DNA of 64,000 nt from Hyphomicrobiales bacterium (GCA_028285595.1 JANQOW010000028.1:1-64000); one strand, 5' to 3'. Positions 1-10,286 are shown, numbered from the stretch's first letter. Notes: generated by a model from the sequence alone, not told the origin. Numbers and translations are program-made.

Positions 1-40
1 GAAAACCCGGTCAAGCGTTTCCATATGACAAAGAACTGCT

Positions 41-706
41 CTAGAACCAGCGCTCGCGCACATAAATGATGTCGCCTGGATACATCTGCGTTGTGACGCT
101 GACTTTGCGGGAGATCGTGCCTTCAGCGGTTTTGCGGGTCATCAGCACAGGGCCCTGGTGGCCGCGCTCGGTGTAGCCGCCGCCAATGGCAATGGCGTTC
201 TGCACGGTCATGCCCGCAACGTAAGGGTAGCGCCCGGAATTGCGCACTTCGCCCAGAATGAAGAAGGGGCGGAATTCGGCCACCTCAACAGAGACCTTCG
301 GATCGCGCAGATAGCCGTCTTTCAGCTTGCGGGTGAGGGCCTTTTCGATCTGGCGCGAGGTAAGGCCAGCCACCCGGGTGGATTGGATTAGCGGCATGGA
401 AATGCTGCCGTCTGCGTCCACTCTATACTGACTGGTGAGGTCTTGCTGGCCAAACACGCGAACATTCAGCCGGTCGCCGCTGCCCACCTGATAGCCCTGA
501 TTGAATTCATAAGCGCTGCCGACACCGCTGGAGCCGTAGGGTGGCTTGACACCGTCCACATCCGCGACGACGCGGCTGACCGAGCCGGTATGATCGGCGC
601 TGGTGCCTTCGGGCGGAGTGGAGGGCATGTAGTCTTCCCAGGACTTCGCACATCCGCTGAGAACGCCCATAGCGGCCAAGGCAATTACAAATCTCGTCAC
701 TCGCAC
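41..706 (-). CDS. Polysaccharide export outer-membrane lipoprotein (Wza/GumB type)
   Basis: Probable outer-membrane component that lets capsule or exopolysaccharide chains leave the cell. The N-terminus is a short basic and hydrophobic signal ending in a lipobox (LSGC), so the mature protein should be lipid-anchored. A polysaccharide-export domain follows (YQVGSGDRLNVRVFG to about VSVEVAEFRP), then an SLBB-like segment (FFILGEVRNSGRYPYVAGMT). The first possible start is a GTG at 736, but it has no ribosome binding site. A GTG at 706 lies about ten bases after AAAGGGA and gives a normal signal peptide, so I prefer it (221 residues). It is divergent from the co-polymerase gene at 898, which fits one polysaccharide secretion locus. 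The polymer itself cannot be told from the sequence. Confidence 0.85.
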   Translation of the reverse strand: MRVTRFVIALAAMGVLSGCAKSWEDYMPSTPPEGTSADHTGSVSRVVADVDGVKPPYGSSGVGSAYEFNQGYQVGSGDRLNVRVFGQQDLTSQYRVDADGSISMPLIQSTRVAGLTSRQIEKALTRKLKDGYLRDPKVSVEVAEFRPFFILGEVRNSGRYPYVAGMTVQNAIAIGGGYTERGHQGPVLMTRKTAEGTISRKVSVTTQMYPGDIIYVRERWF

Positions 707-811
707 TGAACCATTCCCTTTACGCAACGCGGCCACCGTGTCGGTGGGTGCAAAACTGATGGAATGGAGCTTAGTGATTCATGGTTAATGAAAGGCTTAC
801 CCGGCGTTTAT

Positions 812-845
812 GAGACAGTATTGATAGTGTTTTGAGAGCTGTCTC
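812..845. promoter_or_regulatory. Inverted repeat in the divergent exopolysaccharide promoter region
   Basis: GAGACAG at 812-818 and CTGTCTC at 839-845 are perfect 7-base inverted arms, 20 bases apart. They sit in the 190-base gap between the divergent export lipoprotein and co-polymerase genes. They could be a regulator site or the foot of an RNA hairpin in one leader; the sequence does not decide. Confidence 0.35.
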
Positions 846-897
846 CAATCCCATCCTGAAATAACTCGTTAAGGGAATCGTTACCATAAGGGCGTCA

Positions 898-3693
898 ATG
901 TCTAATCGAGCACGCTTGAGGGATATTCGCCAGCAGATGAGCCAGTCAGACCACCCATATTACTCTGCCCCGCAACACCCGCAGGCCGGGCCCGGTTTTG
1001 GGGCCGATCCTCATGCAACAGGCGCGTCTGCCGTTGACCTCAGCTCAGTGTTTAAAGGGATGTGGCACCGCAAGAAGCTGATGGCCATCATCATCTTTTC
1101 AGTTGTTGCCGCTGCCGTATTGTTTGTGGCAAGCGCCACACCGAAATTCACCGCGACGGCGAAAGTGCTGCTGGAGGCGCCAACCACGTCGTATCGCGAT
1201 CCCGATCTCAGCCCGAACCAGGTGAGGGGCCCGCGCACGGTAGGCGACCAGGATGTGTACAGTCAGGTTGAGGTAATCGAATCGCGCGACCTGGCAGCCC
1301 GGGTGGCCAAGACCCTCAATCTGGCAGCGCGGTCGGAATTCGATCCGCGCTCCACCGACATCAGTCCGGTGAAGGCGATGCTGATCGGACTGGGCCTCAG
1401 CACGGACCCACGGTTGCAGACCGACGAGCAGCGCGTGCTCGACAAATTCGCCGACAAGCTGAAGGCGTTTCCGGTGGTGAAATCCAAAGTGATTCAAGTG
1501 GAATTCTCCTCCAAGAAACCCAGAACGGCTGCCGAGGTCGCCAACACCCTTGCTGAACTCTATGTCACCTCAACCCGGGAGGTGCAGCTTGACGACACCC
1601 GCCGCGCCAGCGGCTGGCTGTCTGAGCAGATCGCCCAACTGCGCAGTGAGGTGACACGCTCCGAAGCGGCGGTGGAAGAATACCGCGCCCGGGCCGGCCT
1701 GGTGCAAGGCCGCTCTGAATCGTCCACCCTGGCACAGGACGAACTGTCGGAGCTGAACCGGCAAATCGCCCTGGCCGCGGCCGGGCGGGCGGAGGCTGAA
1801 GCCAAAGCGCAGGCGATCCGTAAACTGCTGAAAGACCGCGGCACGGTGGCCGCCTCCAACGATGTGACCGCCTCCAACCTTATTCAGCGGCTGCGCGAAC
1901 AGGAAATCGCGCTCACCCGCCGTCTGGCCGACCTCAGCACCACGTACCTGTCCAACCACCCCCGCATCCTGTCTGTGCGCCAGGAGATCAACGACGTGCG
2001 CCGCGAAATCCGTGTGGAAGCGCTTAAGATCGTTGAAGGGCTGGAGCAACAGGCCAAAGTGGCGGCCGCGCGCGAAGCCTCCTTGCGCGCCAGCATGAAC
2101 GAGCTGAAGACCACCGCATCGGTCAATAAGCAAGATGAGGTGAAGCTGCGCGCCCTGGAGCGCGAGGCCAAAGCCAACCGGGAACAGTTGGAAGCCCTGC
2201 TCAAGCGCCTGAGCGACGCCAGCGCGCGTCAAGACATCTACGCCCAGCCGGCCCGCGCCCGGATCATCTCCCGGGCAGCCGTGCCGTCCCAGCCGTCCTT
2301 TCCCAAGAAAGGGCCGATCCTGATGATCGCCACGGGCGGGGCCATTGCCATCGCGTTGCTGGCCGCATTCCTGGTTGAGGCGATCAATGTTGGCGGAACC
2401 GGCGGTGCGTCCGCGCGGGCGCATGGCGGCCATCCCACCGGTCCGCAGCCATCGCCGTCGTCACCTCAGCCCCAACCGCAGCCGCCGGCCCCGAGAGGTG
2501 GCGGACTGTTCGCCAAATTCAAGGACGCCATGAAAACGTCCGGGCAGGGCGCGCCCACGCATGCCACCGCCGCCCCGCAGCCGCAGGCCTATCCATCCCA
2601 CGCCTATGCGCCCCAGGCGGGCATGCCTCAGGCAAGCGTGCCCCCGGCGTATCCGGCGCCGCCTGCGCCCGTGCCGCCCGTTTACACCCCTCCGCCTCAG
2701 GCTGCGCCGACGCCCGACGTGCCAAACCCCGCTTGGAGCCCGCCGCCTGCCGTTGCACCACAACCTGCAGCGCCTGCGCCCGCACCCGCACCCGCCAATC
2801 CCTTCGCCGTGGACCAGAGCGTTCTGGGGGCAATGACATCTCCTGCTCCTGCTCCGGAAGTCTCCGCGCCTGTGGCGCCGCCGCCGCAACCCGTGCCCCA
2901 AGCGCCGGTCCATGTTGCGCCTGAGCCGGTTTCTGCGCCCCAGCCCGTACCCCAACCTGCGCCTCTGCCCACGGCCGCGCCCACGCCGGCGCCGTCCCAG
3001 GAAAGCGCGCCAATCCTGGCCAATATCGCAGACATGTCGAACGATCTGGAAGGGCTGCCCTATCAGGTGATCGTAGACCCGTCCTCGCCGTTTTCCTCTT
3101 CGGTGTTTCTCGCCGCCCGTTCGATTGCGGAACGTTTGGGCGATCTTTCCAACATTCGCCTCTTTGTTGCTCCGACCCATGAGCCCTCAGCCGGTGTGAT
3201 CATGTCCGCCAGCTTGGCGCGGGCCTTCTCAACGTTCGGCCTGAAAACCATTGTGGTGGACGCCACGATGAGCGGGCGGGAACTTACCGCAGCGTTTGGG
3301 GTGCACGATGGACCGGGCTTGTCTGAATTTCTGCGCGGCAGCTCGGCATTCTCAGACTGCATCGTGCGTGACGGTGCGTCCTCCACCCATGTGATGACCA
3401 GCGGTGCAAGCTCGTCGGAGGCTCGGGAGTTGGCGGCCGGCAACCGCATCGACGTGACCCTGGCGGCGCTGTCTCATGCCTATGACGTGGTGATCATGAG
3501 CGCGGCCAATCTGACCTCAAACCCATGGGCGCTCTCGATTGCCGAGAAGACGGATATGGCCTTGCTGGTCACCCCGGCTGAGGCGCATGACGGCGTGGCC
3601 GCCCAGTTTGCCGAGACAATGAGGTCGGCCATGTCGAAAGATGTGTGCTTCGTTCTGGCCCACGCGCCGCAGCGCCACGCTTACGTGGCCTAA
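898..3693 (+). CDS. Wzz/GumC-family polysaccharide co-polymerase with degenerate kinase-like C-terminus
   Basis: Inner-membrane protein expected to control chain length and export of a surface polysaccharide together with the lipoprotein encoded divergently. Order of parts: Wzz domain with first membrane segment at about residues 61-80; long periplasmic coiled coil (about 240-460) rich in Glu, Arg and Ala; second membrane segment (about 474-496); a cytoplasmic Pro/Ala/Gln-rich segment of nearly 200 residues (about 514-700); and a C-terminal fold like the bacterial tyrosine kinases (about 717-931). The expected Walker A glycine-lysine-serine is absent: the loop reads THEPSAGVIMSAS. The aspartate strand remains as VVDATMSG. 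There is no C-terminal tyrosine cluster. It therefore probably cannot phosphorylate. AGGG five bases before the ATG supports the start. Its stop is eight bases from that of the convergent acyltransferase gene. Confidence 0.85.
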   Translation: MSNRARLRDIRQQMSQSDHPYYSAPQHPQAGPGFGADPHATGASAVDLSSVFKGMWHRKKLMAIIIFSVVAAAVLFVASATPKFTATAKVLLEAPTTSYRDPDLSPNQVRGPRTVGDQDVYSQVEVIESRDLAARVAKTLNLAARSEFDPRSTDISPVKAMLIGLGLSTDPRLQTDEQRVLDKFADKLKAFPVVKSKVIQVEFSSKKPRTAAEVANTLAELYVTSTREVQLDDTRRASGWLSEQIAQLRSEVTRSEAAVEEYRARAGLVQGRSESSTLAQDELSELNRQIALAAAGRAEAEAKAQAIRKLLKDRGTVAASNDVTASNLIQRLREQEIALTRRLADLSTTYLSNHPRILSVRQEINDVRREIRVEALKIVEGLEQQAKVAAAREASLRASMNELKTTASVNKQDEVKLRALEREAKANREQLEALLKRLSDASARQDIYAQPARARIISRAAVPSQPSFPKKGPILMIATGGAIAIALLAAFLVEAINVGGTGGASARAHGGHPTGPQPSPSSPQPQPQPPAPRGGGLFAKFKDAMKTSGQGAPTHATAAPQPQAYPSHAYAPQAGMPQASVPPAYPAPPAPVPPVYTPPPQAAPTPDVPNPAWSPPPAVAPQPAAPAPAPAPANPFAVDQSVLGAMTSPAPAPEVSAPVAPPPQPVPQAPVHVAPEPVSAPQPVPQPAPLPTAAPTPAPSQESAPILANIADMSNDLEGLPYQVIVDPSSPFSSSVFLAARSIAERLGDLSNIRLFVAPTHEPSAGVIMSASLARAFSTFGLKTIVVDATMSGRELTAAFGVHDGPGLSEFLRGSSAFSDCIVRDGASSTHVMTSGASSSEARELAAGNRIDVTLAALSHAYDVVIMSAANLTSNPWALSIAEKTDMALLVTPAEAHDGVAAQFAETMRSAMSKDVCFVLAHAPQRHAYVA

Positions 3694-3701
3694 TTTGCGC
3701 T

Positions 3702-4910
3702 TTAGCCGGCCTTTTTGGCCGGTGACTTTGCGGGCGCGCTCAGCTTGCGGGCCTGTTTGATGGTGCGCCACAACCAATCTGACCGTTTGATGAGGCGCTT
3801 GGTGCTGAGGCCCGGGCGCGCAATAGCCACATATTTATAGCCTGCACCCGTTATGGCATGGACCGTGTCGTGCAGCGGAATGACCTCTTCAGCCCAATGC
3901 ATCTTGTAATCTGAATGGCCGGCGGAAAAGTCGAACTTCACCAGGTTCTTTTCGCAGCAGGCCTGAATGGTTCGGCGCAAAGCCGCATCGCCCGGTGAGA
4001 ATTCCTTCTGCGGCCCATCAGTGATGGAACACACCAGACCGGAGAACACGCCCTGAAACTCGCTGCCCATCATCACCGAGACGATTTCCCCATTTGTGCT
4101 CAAATAATAGGGGCTGAGTTTTAGCGCAGCATCTTCCGGCAATTGAGCCAGGGCGCGATAGAAGGCAAGGCCTGATTTGCCGTAAGGGTCCTTGATCCCT
4201 TTTTCGCCGAGCCGCGTTTCCACAAACCTGAAGAGCGTGTTGATCACATGGTCGGTTTCGGCCGGATTTGCCGGCAGGCCAAACTCCATTGGCCCCAGCC
4301 GTTCGAGCTTGGCGTCGCGCCGTCTGTTGTTCCTGCGCGTCGATTTGGAGCGCTTCTGGCGGTAGAGCTCATCGAAGTCGGGTTGCAGGTTGAACAGATA
4401 CGTGCTGTTGGCGCCCACATCGGTGAAGAGGCCGGCGAGGGGATTGGGTTTGCCTTCCCAGGTGGCCGGTTGTTTGTCCAGGTGGACCGCGTCCACACGG
4501 TCCACCAGGTTCATGAGTTCGGCCAGCAGCCATTTGCACTGTTCACCGATGGAGGCCGCAAACGCCTGGCTCATGACGGGCATGCCGTAGTTGATCTGGC
4601 TGTTGCTGATCCAGCGCAGAATCCGGGTGCCCCACGAAGTTTCCACAACCAGAGGAAAGATCGCGTGCAGCACGCCCGCCTCATCGCGCACCGTGACGAT
4701 CCTGACATCCTCGTTGTTCGGGATGCTGATTTCGGTTTGCCAGGTGTTCACCCAATCATATGACTGATACGGCGTGACCCAGCCTGACTTTTGCAAGGCC
4801 AGCCATTCCTCTTTTATCTGGTCAGCTCGCGAGATCACGGCCAGGCGCAGGCCGCGCACACGAGTGGCAGACTGGGCGGTTTCGCTTCTTACCGGCGTAA
4901 ACTCGTTCAT
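3702..4910 (-). CDS. CelD/FemAB-like GNAT acyltransferase
   Basis: Member of the GNAT-fold family often annotated as cellulose biosynthesis protein CelD or BcsL-like N-acetyltransferase, commonly found in exopolysaccharide loci. About 402 residues. Family features seen include the N-terminal half with a YQSYDWVNTW segment and the basic stretch RSKSTRRNNRRRDAKLERLG. A C-terminal GNAT half runs through GEIVSVMMGSEFQGVFSGLV to VKFDFSAGHSDYKMHWAEE. A GTG at 4928 would add six residues; neither start has a strong ribosome binding site, and the ATG at 4910 is chosen as conventional. It may add acyl groups to a polysaccharide precursor, but the substrate is inferred only from the neighbours (polysaccharide export on one side, deacetylase on the other). 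Confidence 0.75.
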   Translation of the reverse strand: MNEFTPVRSETAQSATRVRGLRLAVISRADQIKEEWLALQKSGWVTPYQSYDWVNTWQTEISIPNNEDVRIVTVRDEAGVLHAIFPLVVETSWGTRILRWISNSQINYGMPVMSQAFAASIGEQCKWLLAELMNLVDRVDAVHLDKQPATWEGKPNPLAGLFTDVGANSTYLFNLQPDFDELYRQKRSKSTRRNNRRRDAKLERLGPMEFGLPANPAETDHVINTLFRFVETRLGEKGIKDPYGKSGLAFYRALAQLPEDAALKLSPYYLSTNGEIVSVMMGSEFQGVFSGLVCSITDGPQKEFSPGDAALRRTIQACCEKNLVKFDFSAGHSDYKMHWAEEVIPLHDTVHAITGAGYKYVAIARPGLSTKRLIKRSDWLWRTIKQARKLSAPAKSPAKKAG

Positions 4911-5055
4911 GTTCTGCAGGCCTGACACCGTTTTTGAGGACCTGCGCCATTACAGGACCGATGCCAGGGCTCAGCAAGTTTTGTGCAAGAAATTGCTGCT
5001 ACATCTGTTTGTGATCGGCCGTGATTGCCCGAGTTACGCAAAGCAGGATCAAAAT

Positions 5056-6111
5056 ATGCCCCATATCGGCACAGTTCGTACTGTCCTTGATGGTTTGTTC
5101 TATAGCGGCGCCCACCGGCTCTTAGCGCCATTTGTCCAGGGAATTGGCAGTTTTATGATGCTGCACCATGTGCGGCCGGCGGAGGAAAAGAACGGCTTTG
5201 CGCCAAATGCGGGCCTGGAGATTACGCCGGAGTTTCTACAAAGCGTTTTGAGCCATTTCCGCGACCGGGGTATTGAATTTGTCAGCTTTGCCGAAGGGAT
5301 CAGGCGTACCAAATTGGGCATATCGCCGGCATCCTTTGCCGTCTTCACCCTGGATGACGGATATTTGGACAATTTTGAGCATGCCTGGCCGGTTTTTAAG
5401 GCCTTTGAGTGCCCGTTCACCATCTTTGTGGCGACGGATATCATTGACGGCACCAGCGAGCTCTGGTGGCTGATTCTGGAGCGCGCAATCGCGTCATCTG
5501 AAGGCTTTTCAACGGAAATTGAGGGCGAGCGATTTAGCTTCCAGACGAAAAGCGCAGGCCAGAAGAACCAGGCCTATCAGGCGATCTATAAAAAAGTCCG
5601 CTGGGGTCTTGACGAAAGGGAACAGCGCAAGTGGATCCGCTCCTTTGCTGAGTACCACGGTATTGATGTGAACGCGCATTGCCGCGCACTCGCCATGACG
5701 TGGGACCAGGTGCGTGAGATCAACGAGGATCCTTTGTGCACAATCGGGGCACACACAGTGCATCATTACGCCGTCGGTCGTCTGAACGAGGAAGATGCAT
5801 ACCTGGAGATGCTGCTGTCGCGGGGCCGGATTGCCGAAGAGCTGGGCACAGCGCCCCGGTTTTTCTGCTACCCCTACGGTGATGAGATTGCCGCAGGGGC
5901 GCGCGATTTCGCTTTGGCGGAGCGCGCCGGGTATGAGGCCGCCGTGACCACCCGCAAGGGCATGGTCTATGCCGGGCACGGAGAACATTTAACAGCCTTG
6001 CCTCGGGTTTCGCTCAACGGAGCGTTTCAGCATGTGCGCTATGTGGATGTGCTGATGTCCGGATTGCCCTTCATGCTGGCGAACCGGTTCAAGGCGGTGA
6101 ACGCGGCCTAA
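5056..6111 (+). CDS. NodB-type polysaccharide deacetylase
   Basis: Carbohydrate esterase family 4 enzyme that removes acetyl groups from N-acetylated sugars. Metal and catalytic motifs are visible: [10 protein letters not shown] (motif 1, Asp-Asp), GAHTVHH (motif 2, the two metal histidines) and RFFCYPYG (motif 3). The protein has 351 residues from the ATG at 5056, preceded by AGGA seven bases away. The frame stays open upstream to 4774 but would then overlap the divergent acyltransferase gene, so the shorter form is preferred. No clear signal peptide is seen. Its last bases overlap the stop of convergent lipB. With its neighbours it probably modifies a surface polysaccharide. Confidence 0.85.
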   Translation: MPHIGTVRTVLDGLFYSGAHRLLAPFVQGIGSFMMLHHVRPAEEKNGFAPNAGLEITPEFLQSVLSHFRDRGIEFVSFAEGIRRTKLGISPASFAVFTLDDGYLDNFEHAWPVFKAFECPFTIFVATDIIDGTSELWWLILERAIASSEGFSTEIEGERFSFQTKSAGQKNQAYQAIYKKVRWGLDEREQRKWIRSFAEYHGIDVNAHCRALAMTWDQVREINEDPLCTIGAHTVHHYAVGRLNEEDAYLEMLLSRGRIAEELGTAPRFFCYPYGDEIAAGARDFALAERAGYEAAVTTRKGMVYAGHGEHLTALPRVSLNGAFQHVRYVDVLMSGLPFMLANRFKAVNAA

Positions 6112-6803
6112 CCCGTGGGCCCGAAGATCTCCTCAAAGTTGGTCTTCAACGCCAAATCCACATCTTCCATGGTCACCGGCAGGCCCAAGTCCACAAGACT
6201 GGTGACGCCGTGCTCTGCAACGCCGCACGGCACAATGCCTGAAAAGTGCTCAAGCTCCGGCTCCACATTGATGGAAATGCCGTGAAAGCTCACCCAGCGC
6301 TTTAGGCGGATCCCGATCGCTGCAATCTTATCTTCCCGGGTCGCGCCAAGTTCCGGCCGGCGCACCCAAACCCCAACCCGGTCCTCGCGCCGTTCGCCGG
6401 TCACGTTGAAATCTGCAAGGGTGGTGATGATCCAACGCTCAAGAGCGGCCACAAACGCGCGCACGTCCTTTTTGCGCCGGTTCAGGTCCACCATCACATA
6501 GGCCACACGCTGGCCCGGACCGTGGTAGGTGTACTGACCCCCGCGACCGGCGCGATAGACCGGAAATCTGTGCGGGCTGAGGAGATCCTGAGGCTCCGCG
6601 CTGGTGCCGGCGGTATAAAGCGGGGGGTGTTCCAGCAACCAGACCTGCTCAGGCGCAGTGCCATCCGCAATTGCCGCCACGCGCGTCTCCATGTCTTCAA
6701 GCGAGGTTTCATAGTCCACCAGACCGGAGCTCACGCGCCACTCAACCAGGCTCGGTGCGTGGAGTGTTTGGGCAACGTCAAGCTGTTCGCGCGGTGCGTT
6801 CAT
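6108..6803 (-). CDS. lipB: Octanoyl-[ACP]:protein N-octanoyltransferase LipB
   Basis: Transfers octanoyl from acyl carrier protein to lipoyl domains of 2-oxoacid dehydrogenases and the glycine cleavage H protein, the first step of lipoate synthesis. Diagnostic segments are [13 protein letters not shown], the conserved lysine in [19 protein letters not shown] and the catalytic cysteine in GIVPCGV. An ATG at 6866 would give 252 residues, but the ATG at 6803 has an AAGG about seven bases upstream and starts nearer the conserved region, so I give 231 residues. It ends convergently with the deacetylase gene, overlapping by four bases. LipA is not in this window. Confidence 0.93.
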   Translation of the reverse strand: MNAPREQLDVAQTLHAPSLVEWRVSSGLVDYETSLEDMETRVAAIADGTAPEQVWLLEHPPLYTAGTSAEPQDLLSPHRFPVYRAGRGGQYTYHGPGQRVAYVMVDLNRRKKDVRAFVAALERWIITTLADFNVTGERREDRVGVWVRRPELGATREDKIAAIGIRLKRWVSFHGISINVEPELEHFSGIVPCGVAEHGVTSLVDLGLPVTMEDVDLALKTNFEEIFGPTG

Positions 6804-6922
6804 GGCGCCTTGGTAGCGCTGATTGGGGTTGGAGCCAATGGGAATAATCGTGATCATGCCGGCCAAATCACTTGATTTGCGTCAGGCACATTGCTACACG
6901 CTGAGCCGCCTTCCCAAGACAT

Positions 6923-7009
6923 GCGGTCGTGGCGGAATTGGTAGACGCGCAGCGTTGAGGTCGCTGTGGGGTAAAACCCGTGGAAGTTCGAGTCTTCTCG
7001 ACCGCACCA
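6923..7009 (+). tRNA. tRNA-Leu (anticodon GAG)
   Basis: The acceptor arms GCGGTCG and CGACCGC pair perfectly and are followed by discriminator A and an encoded CCA. The anticodon stem CAGCG/CGCTG holds the loop TTGAGGT, giving anticodon GAG. The long variable arm and the GTTCGAGTC T-arm fit a class II leucine tRNA of 87 bases. Confidence 0.96.
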
Positions 7010-7112
7010 AACTCCTTCTATAGAACAGCACTTAGCGTGAGACGGTATGCCTTCTGCCGACTCGCACATAAATTGCGGCTAGGGTGCCTATTGGAGCACT
7101 TGGGGCGGTGTC

Positions 7113-8492
7113 ATGGCTGATGTGTTGGAAGAGCTGAACATCCACGATGAGAACGGCGCCCTGGCGTCGGACTTCGTGCAGGCCGTCTCCGATGCCATCG
7201 ATGAGCGGGACGCAAAAGCCCTGCGCGCCCTGGTTAAGCCGATGCATGAGGCGGACATGGCCGACCTCATCGAGTTTCTGCGCCCGGCTGAGCGTCCCAT
7301 TTTCATTGAGTTGCAAGGGCGCACCTTCGATCCCGAAGTGCTGCCCGAGCTGGACGTCACGGTGCGCGACGAGCTGGTGGACGCGCTGCCGAACCAGACC
7401 CTTGCCACCGCCATCCGCAAGCTGGACACCGACGATGCTGTCTATCTGCTGGAAGACCTGGATGAGGCCGAGAAGCAGGACATTCTGGCCAAGGTGCCGC
7501 GTGCGGAACGTGAGGCCGTGCGCCGCTCGCTCGACTATAATGAGGATTCCGCGGGCCGTCTGATGCAGGCAGAGTTTGTGGCCGTGCCGCCGTTCTGGTC
7601 CGTGGGCCAGACCATCGATTACATGCGCACCGAGGACGATCTGCCCAATTCGTTTGTGGAGATCTTCGTCATCGACCCCTTGTTCCATCTGGCCGGAACC
7701 GTGCCTGTGAGCCGGCTGCTGCGCACCAAGCGCGAGGTCTCCATCGGCGATCTCATGGACACTGAGCAGACCATCTTCCACGTGGATGATGAGCAAGAGG
7801 ACCTGGCCTACAAGTTTCAGCAGTACAATCTGATCTCCGCTGCGGTTGTGGACAATGATGAGCGCCTTGTGGGTATGGTTACGATTGATGATGTGGTCGA
7901 TGTGATCCGCGAGGAAACCGAAGAAGACATGGCGCGCATGGCCGGTCTTGGCGATGAGGAAATCACCGACACGGTGTTCACCACGGTCAAGGCGCGCTTC
8001 ATCTGGCTCTTCGTCAATCTGCTCACGGCCATCCTGGCCTCGGCGGTGATTTCGCTGTTTGACGCAACCATCGAGCAAATGGTGGCCCTTGCGATCCTCA
8101 TGCCCATCGTGGCGTCCATGGGCGGCAATGCGGGCACTCAGACCATGACAGTGGCCGTGCGGGCGCTCGCAACGCGGGATCTGGGGGCGGTCAATGCGAC
8201 CCGGGTCGTGATGCGTGAAACCACGGTGGGCATGCTCAATGGCCTGTTGTTCGCCATCATCATGGGCGCCTTCACGGTGTTCTGGTTCGGCAGCCAGCAA
8301 TTGGGCATCGTGATCGGGGTGGCGATGATCGTCAATTTGCTGGTCGCCGCGCTGTCCGGCATCCTAATCCCCCTGGTGCTGGACAAGTTGAATGTTGATC
8401 CGGCGGTCGCTTCTTCGGTATTTGTGACCACGGTGACCGATGTGGTTGGCTTCTTCGCCTTCCTTGGGCTGGCTGCGCTTTGGCTGGTCTGA
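7113..8492 (+). CDS. mgtE: MgtE-family magnesium transporter
   Basis: Magnesium channel of the inner membrane, 459 residues, the usual length. The N-terminal helical MgtE domain (to about residue 130) is followed by two CBS domains; the second contains [21 protein letters not shown]. Five C-terminal membrane helices then start near [17 protein letters not shown] and include the pore signature [20 protein letters not shown]. The CBS part normally senses cytoplasmic magnesium and closes the channel. It lies just downstream of tRNA-Leu and 46 bases before an acyl-CoA dehydrogenase gene; no functional link between them is evident. No magnesium riboswitch-like leader fits in the short upstream gap. 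Confidence 0.93.
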   Translation: MADVLEELNIHDENGALASDFVQAVSDAIDERDAKALRALVKPMHEADMADLIEFLRPAERPIFIELQGRTFDPEVLPELDVTVRDELVDALPNQTLATAIRKLDTDDAVYLLEDLDEAEKQDILAKVPRAEREAVRRSLDYNEDSAGRLMQAEFVAVPPFWSVGQTIDYMRTEDDLPNSFVEIFVIDPLFHLAGTVPVSRLLRTKREVSIGDLMDTEQTIFHVDDEQEDLAYKFQQYNLISAAVVDNDERLVGMVTIDDVVDVIREETEEDMARMAGLGDEEITDTVFTTVKARFIWLFVNLLTAILASAVISLFDATIEQMVALAILMPIVASMGGNAGTQTMTVAVRALATRDLGAVNATRVVMRETTVGMLNGLLFAIIMGAFTVFWFGSQQLGIVIGVAMIVNLLVAALSGILIPLVLDKLNVDPAVASSVFVTTVTDVVGFFAFLGLAALWLV

Positions 8493-8538
8493 GCACACCG
8501 CACGGCCGAGCACAAAACCATTAAGGGAACGGTCTGTC

Positions 8539-9711
8539 ATGATCCCCAACGATTATCCGACACTGAACTTCAATCTTGGCGACACGGCCGACATGTTGCG
8601 TGACACGGTGCGCTCGTTCACGGCTGACAAGATCAGCCCGATTGCCGATGAGGTGGACCGCACCGACACGTTCCCCCGCGAGCTGTGGCCGGAACTTGGC
8701 GCGCTGGGCCTGTTGGGGCTTACGGTTGAGGAAGAGTATGGCGGCTCAGGCATGGGCTATCTGGAACACTGCATCGCCATGGAAGAGGTGAGCCGCGGTT
8801 CAGCGTCGGTGGGCCTGTCCTATGGGGCGCATTCAAACCTCTGCGTCAATCAGATCCGCCGCAATGGCTCCGAAGAGCAAAAGCACAAATATCTGCCGAA
8901 GCTGTGCACCGGCGATCATCTTGGAGCCCTCGCCATGTCTGAGCCCGGGGCCGGATCTGATGTGGTCTCCATGAAACTCAGAGCCGACCGGAAGGGCGAT
9001 CACTATGTGCTCAACGGCTCAAAGTTCTGGATCACCAACGGCCCCAGCGCCGATGTGCTGGTGGTTTATGCCAAGACCGATCCGGATGCCGGCAAGCGGG
9101 GCATCACCGCGTTCATCATCGAGAAAACCATGCCCGGCTTTTCCACCGCCCAGAAGCTCGACAAGCTGGGCATGCGCGGTTCTGAAACCGGTGAATTGGT
9201 GTTTGAGAATTGCGAAGTGCCGGTGGAGAATGTCTTGGGCGCCGAAGGCGAGGGGGTGGCCGTGCTCATGTCCGGGCTCGATTATGAGCGCGTGACCCTG
9301 GCAGGCGGACCCATCGGGGTCATGCAGGCGTGTATGGATGTGGTGCTGCCTTATGTGCATGAGCGCGAACAGTTCGGCCAGCCCATCGGCTCGTTCCAAC
9401 TGATGCAGGGCAAGCTGGCGGATATGTACACGACCTTGAATGCCTGCAAGGCCTATCTCTACACGGTGGCTCAAGCGTGCGACCGCAACGAGACCACACG
9501 CAAGGATGCCGCCGGGGTGATCCTCTATGCGGCCGAGAAATGCACGTGGATGGCCCTGGAGGCGATCCAGACCCTTGGCGGCATGGGCTATCTCAGCGAC
9601 AGCCCCACGGGCCGTCTGCTGCGCGATGCCAAGCTGTACGAGATCGGAGCGGGCACCTCTGAGATCCGCCGGATGCTCATTGGCCGGGAGCTGTTTGCGG
9701 AGACCAGCTAG
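8539..9711 (+). CDS. ivd: Isovaleryl-CoA dehydrogenase
   Basis: FAD enzyme of leucine breakdown that oxidises isovaleryl-CoA to 3-methylcrotonyl-CoA. From the ATG at 8539 (AAGGGA upstream) it has 390 residues, the family length. The catalytic glutamate is at the position typical of isovaleryl-CoA dehydrogenases rather than of short- and medium-chain enzymes: [12 protein letters not shown], Glu250. The segments [34 protein letters not shown] and [14 protein letters not shown] also match closely. The other leucine genes usually clustered with it (methylcrotonyl-CoA carboxylase, hydroxymethylglutaryl-CoA lyase) are absent from the window, so this copy stands alone. Confidence 0.92.
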   Translation: MIPNDYPTLNFNLGDTADMLRDTVRSFTADKISPIADEVDRTDTFPRELWPELGALGLLGLTVEEEYGGSGMGYLEHCIAMEEVSRGSASVGLSYGAHSNLCVNQIRRNGSEEQKHKYLPKLCTGDHLGALAMSEPGAGSDVVSMKLRADRKGDHYVLNGSKFWITNGPSADVLVVYAKTDPDAGKRGITAFIIEKTMPGFSTAQKLDKLGMRGSETGELVFENCEVPVENVLGAEGEGVAVLMSGLDYERVTLAGGPIGVMQACMDVVLPYVHEREQFGQPIGSFQLMQGKLADMYTTLNACKAYLYTVAQACDRNETTRKDAAGVILYAAEKCTWMALEAIQTLGGMGYLSDSPTGRLLRDAKLYEIGAGTSEIRRMLIGRELFAETS

Positions 9712-9962
9712 TCTCAAAACGCAAAAACGGGCGTTCATCGGCCACTAAAGGTGATTCGCGAAAAACCGCAGTTTTTGGCGCTTTTTACTCGCTAACGCGT
9801 TTGGCGAAACAGGTTGTTCCACAGTTAAACCGTTGAAATCATTGAGTTTCGCATTTTACACGGTGCAAACCCTTGCTTTTCTGCGACTTTTGGCGTGAGC
9901 ATCGCGCGAATTGAGTAATTGCGTACGATTTTACAACCTACTTACGGGTGAAGGAGACAGCC

Positions 9963-10238
9963 GTGAACAAGAATGATCTCATTGCAAACGTCGCCGCAGC
10001 AACCAACATGTCGAAGGGCGATGCTGCTGAGGCCGTTGAGGCAACCCTCAACAGCATCAGCTCAGAACTGGCCAACGGCGGCGAAGTGCGGCTGGTCGGG
10101 TTTGGGACCTTTTCAGTAAGCCACCGGGCCGCAAGCCAGGGCCGCAACCCGCGCACGGGTGAAGCCATGATGATCCCGGCCTCGAACAATCCCAAGTTCA
10201 AGGCGGGCAAGGCTCTGAAAGACGCTGTAAACGCTTAA
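9963..10238 (+). CDS. hup: HU-family DNA-binding protein
   Basis: Small histone-like protein that bends and compacts DNA as a dimer. It begins with the usual NKNDLIANVAAATNMSKGDA and carries the DNA-binding arm signature GFGTFSVSHRAASQGRNPRTGEAM. The start is a GTG at 9963, seven bases after AAGGAG; an upstream in-frame GTG at 9948 would put that binding site inside the gene. This gives 91 residues, normal for HU. The 250 bases upstream are AT-rich and probably hold its promoter. A strong terminator follows. Confidence 0.93.
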   Translation: MNKNDLIANVAAATNMSKGDAAEAVEATLNSISSELANGGEVRLVGFGTFSVSHRAASQGRNPRTGEAMMIPASNNPKFKAGKALKDAVNA

Positions 10239-10286
10239 AGCTCGGGCCTGGCGTTTGACGCCAGCCCCTAGTGGGGCAGATAGCGG

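Noticed and set aside
2440-3000. Proline-codon tandem repeat as a mobile repeat or CRISPR-like array
   Set aside because: The repetition comes from Pro/Ala/Gln codons in one continuous coding frame; units are irregular and there are no spacers.
1560-3180. Long open frames on the minus strand across the co-polymerase gene
   Set aside because: They are Arg- and Ala-rich shadows caused by GC-rich codons and the proline-rich repeats of the real gene; no domain or binding site supports them.
6854-7069. Minus-strand open frame across tRNA-Leu
   Set aside because: It spans a structured tRNA gene and has no recognisable protein features.
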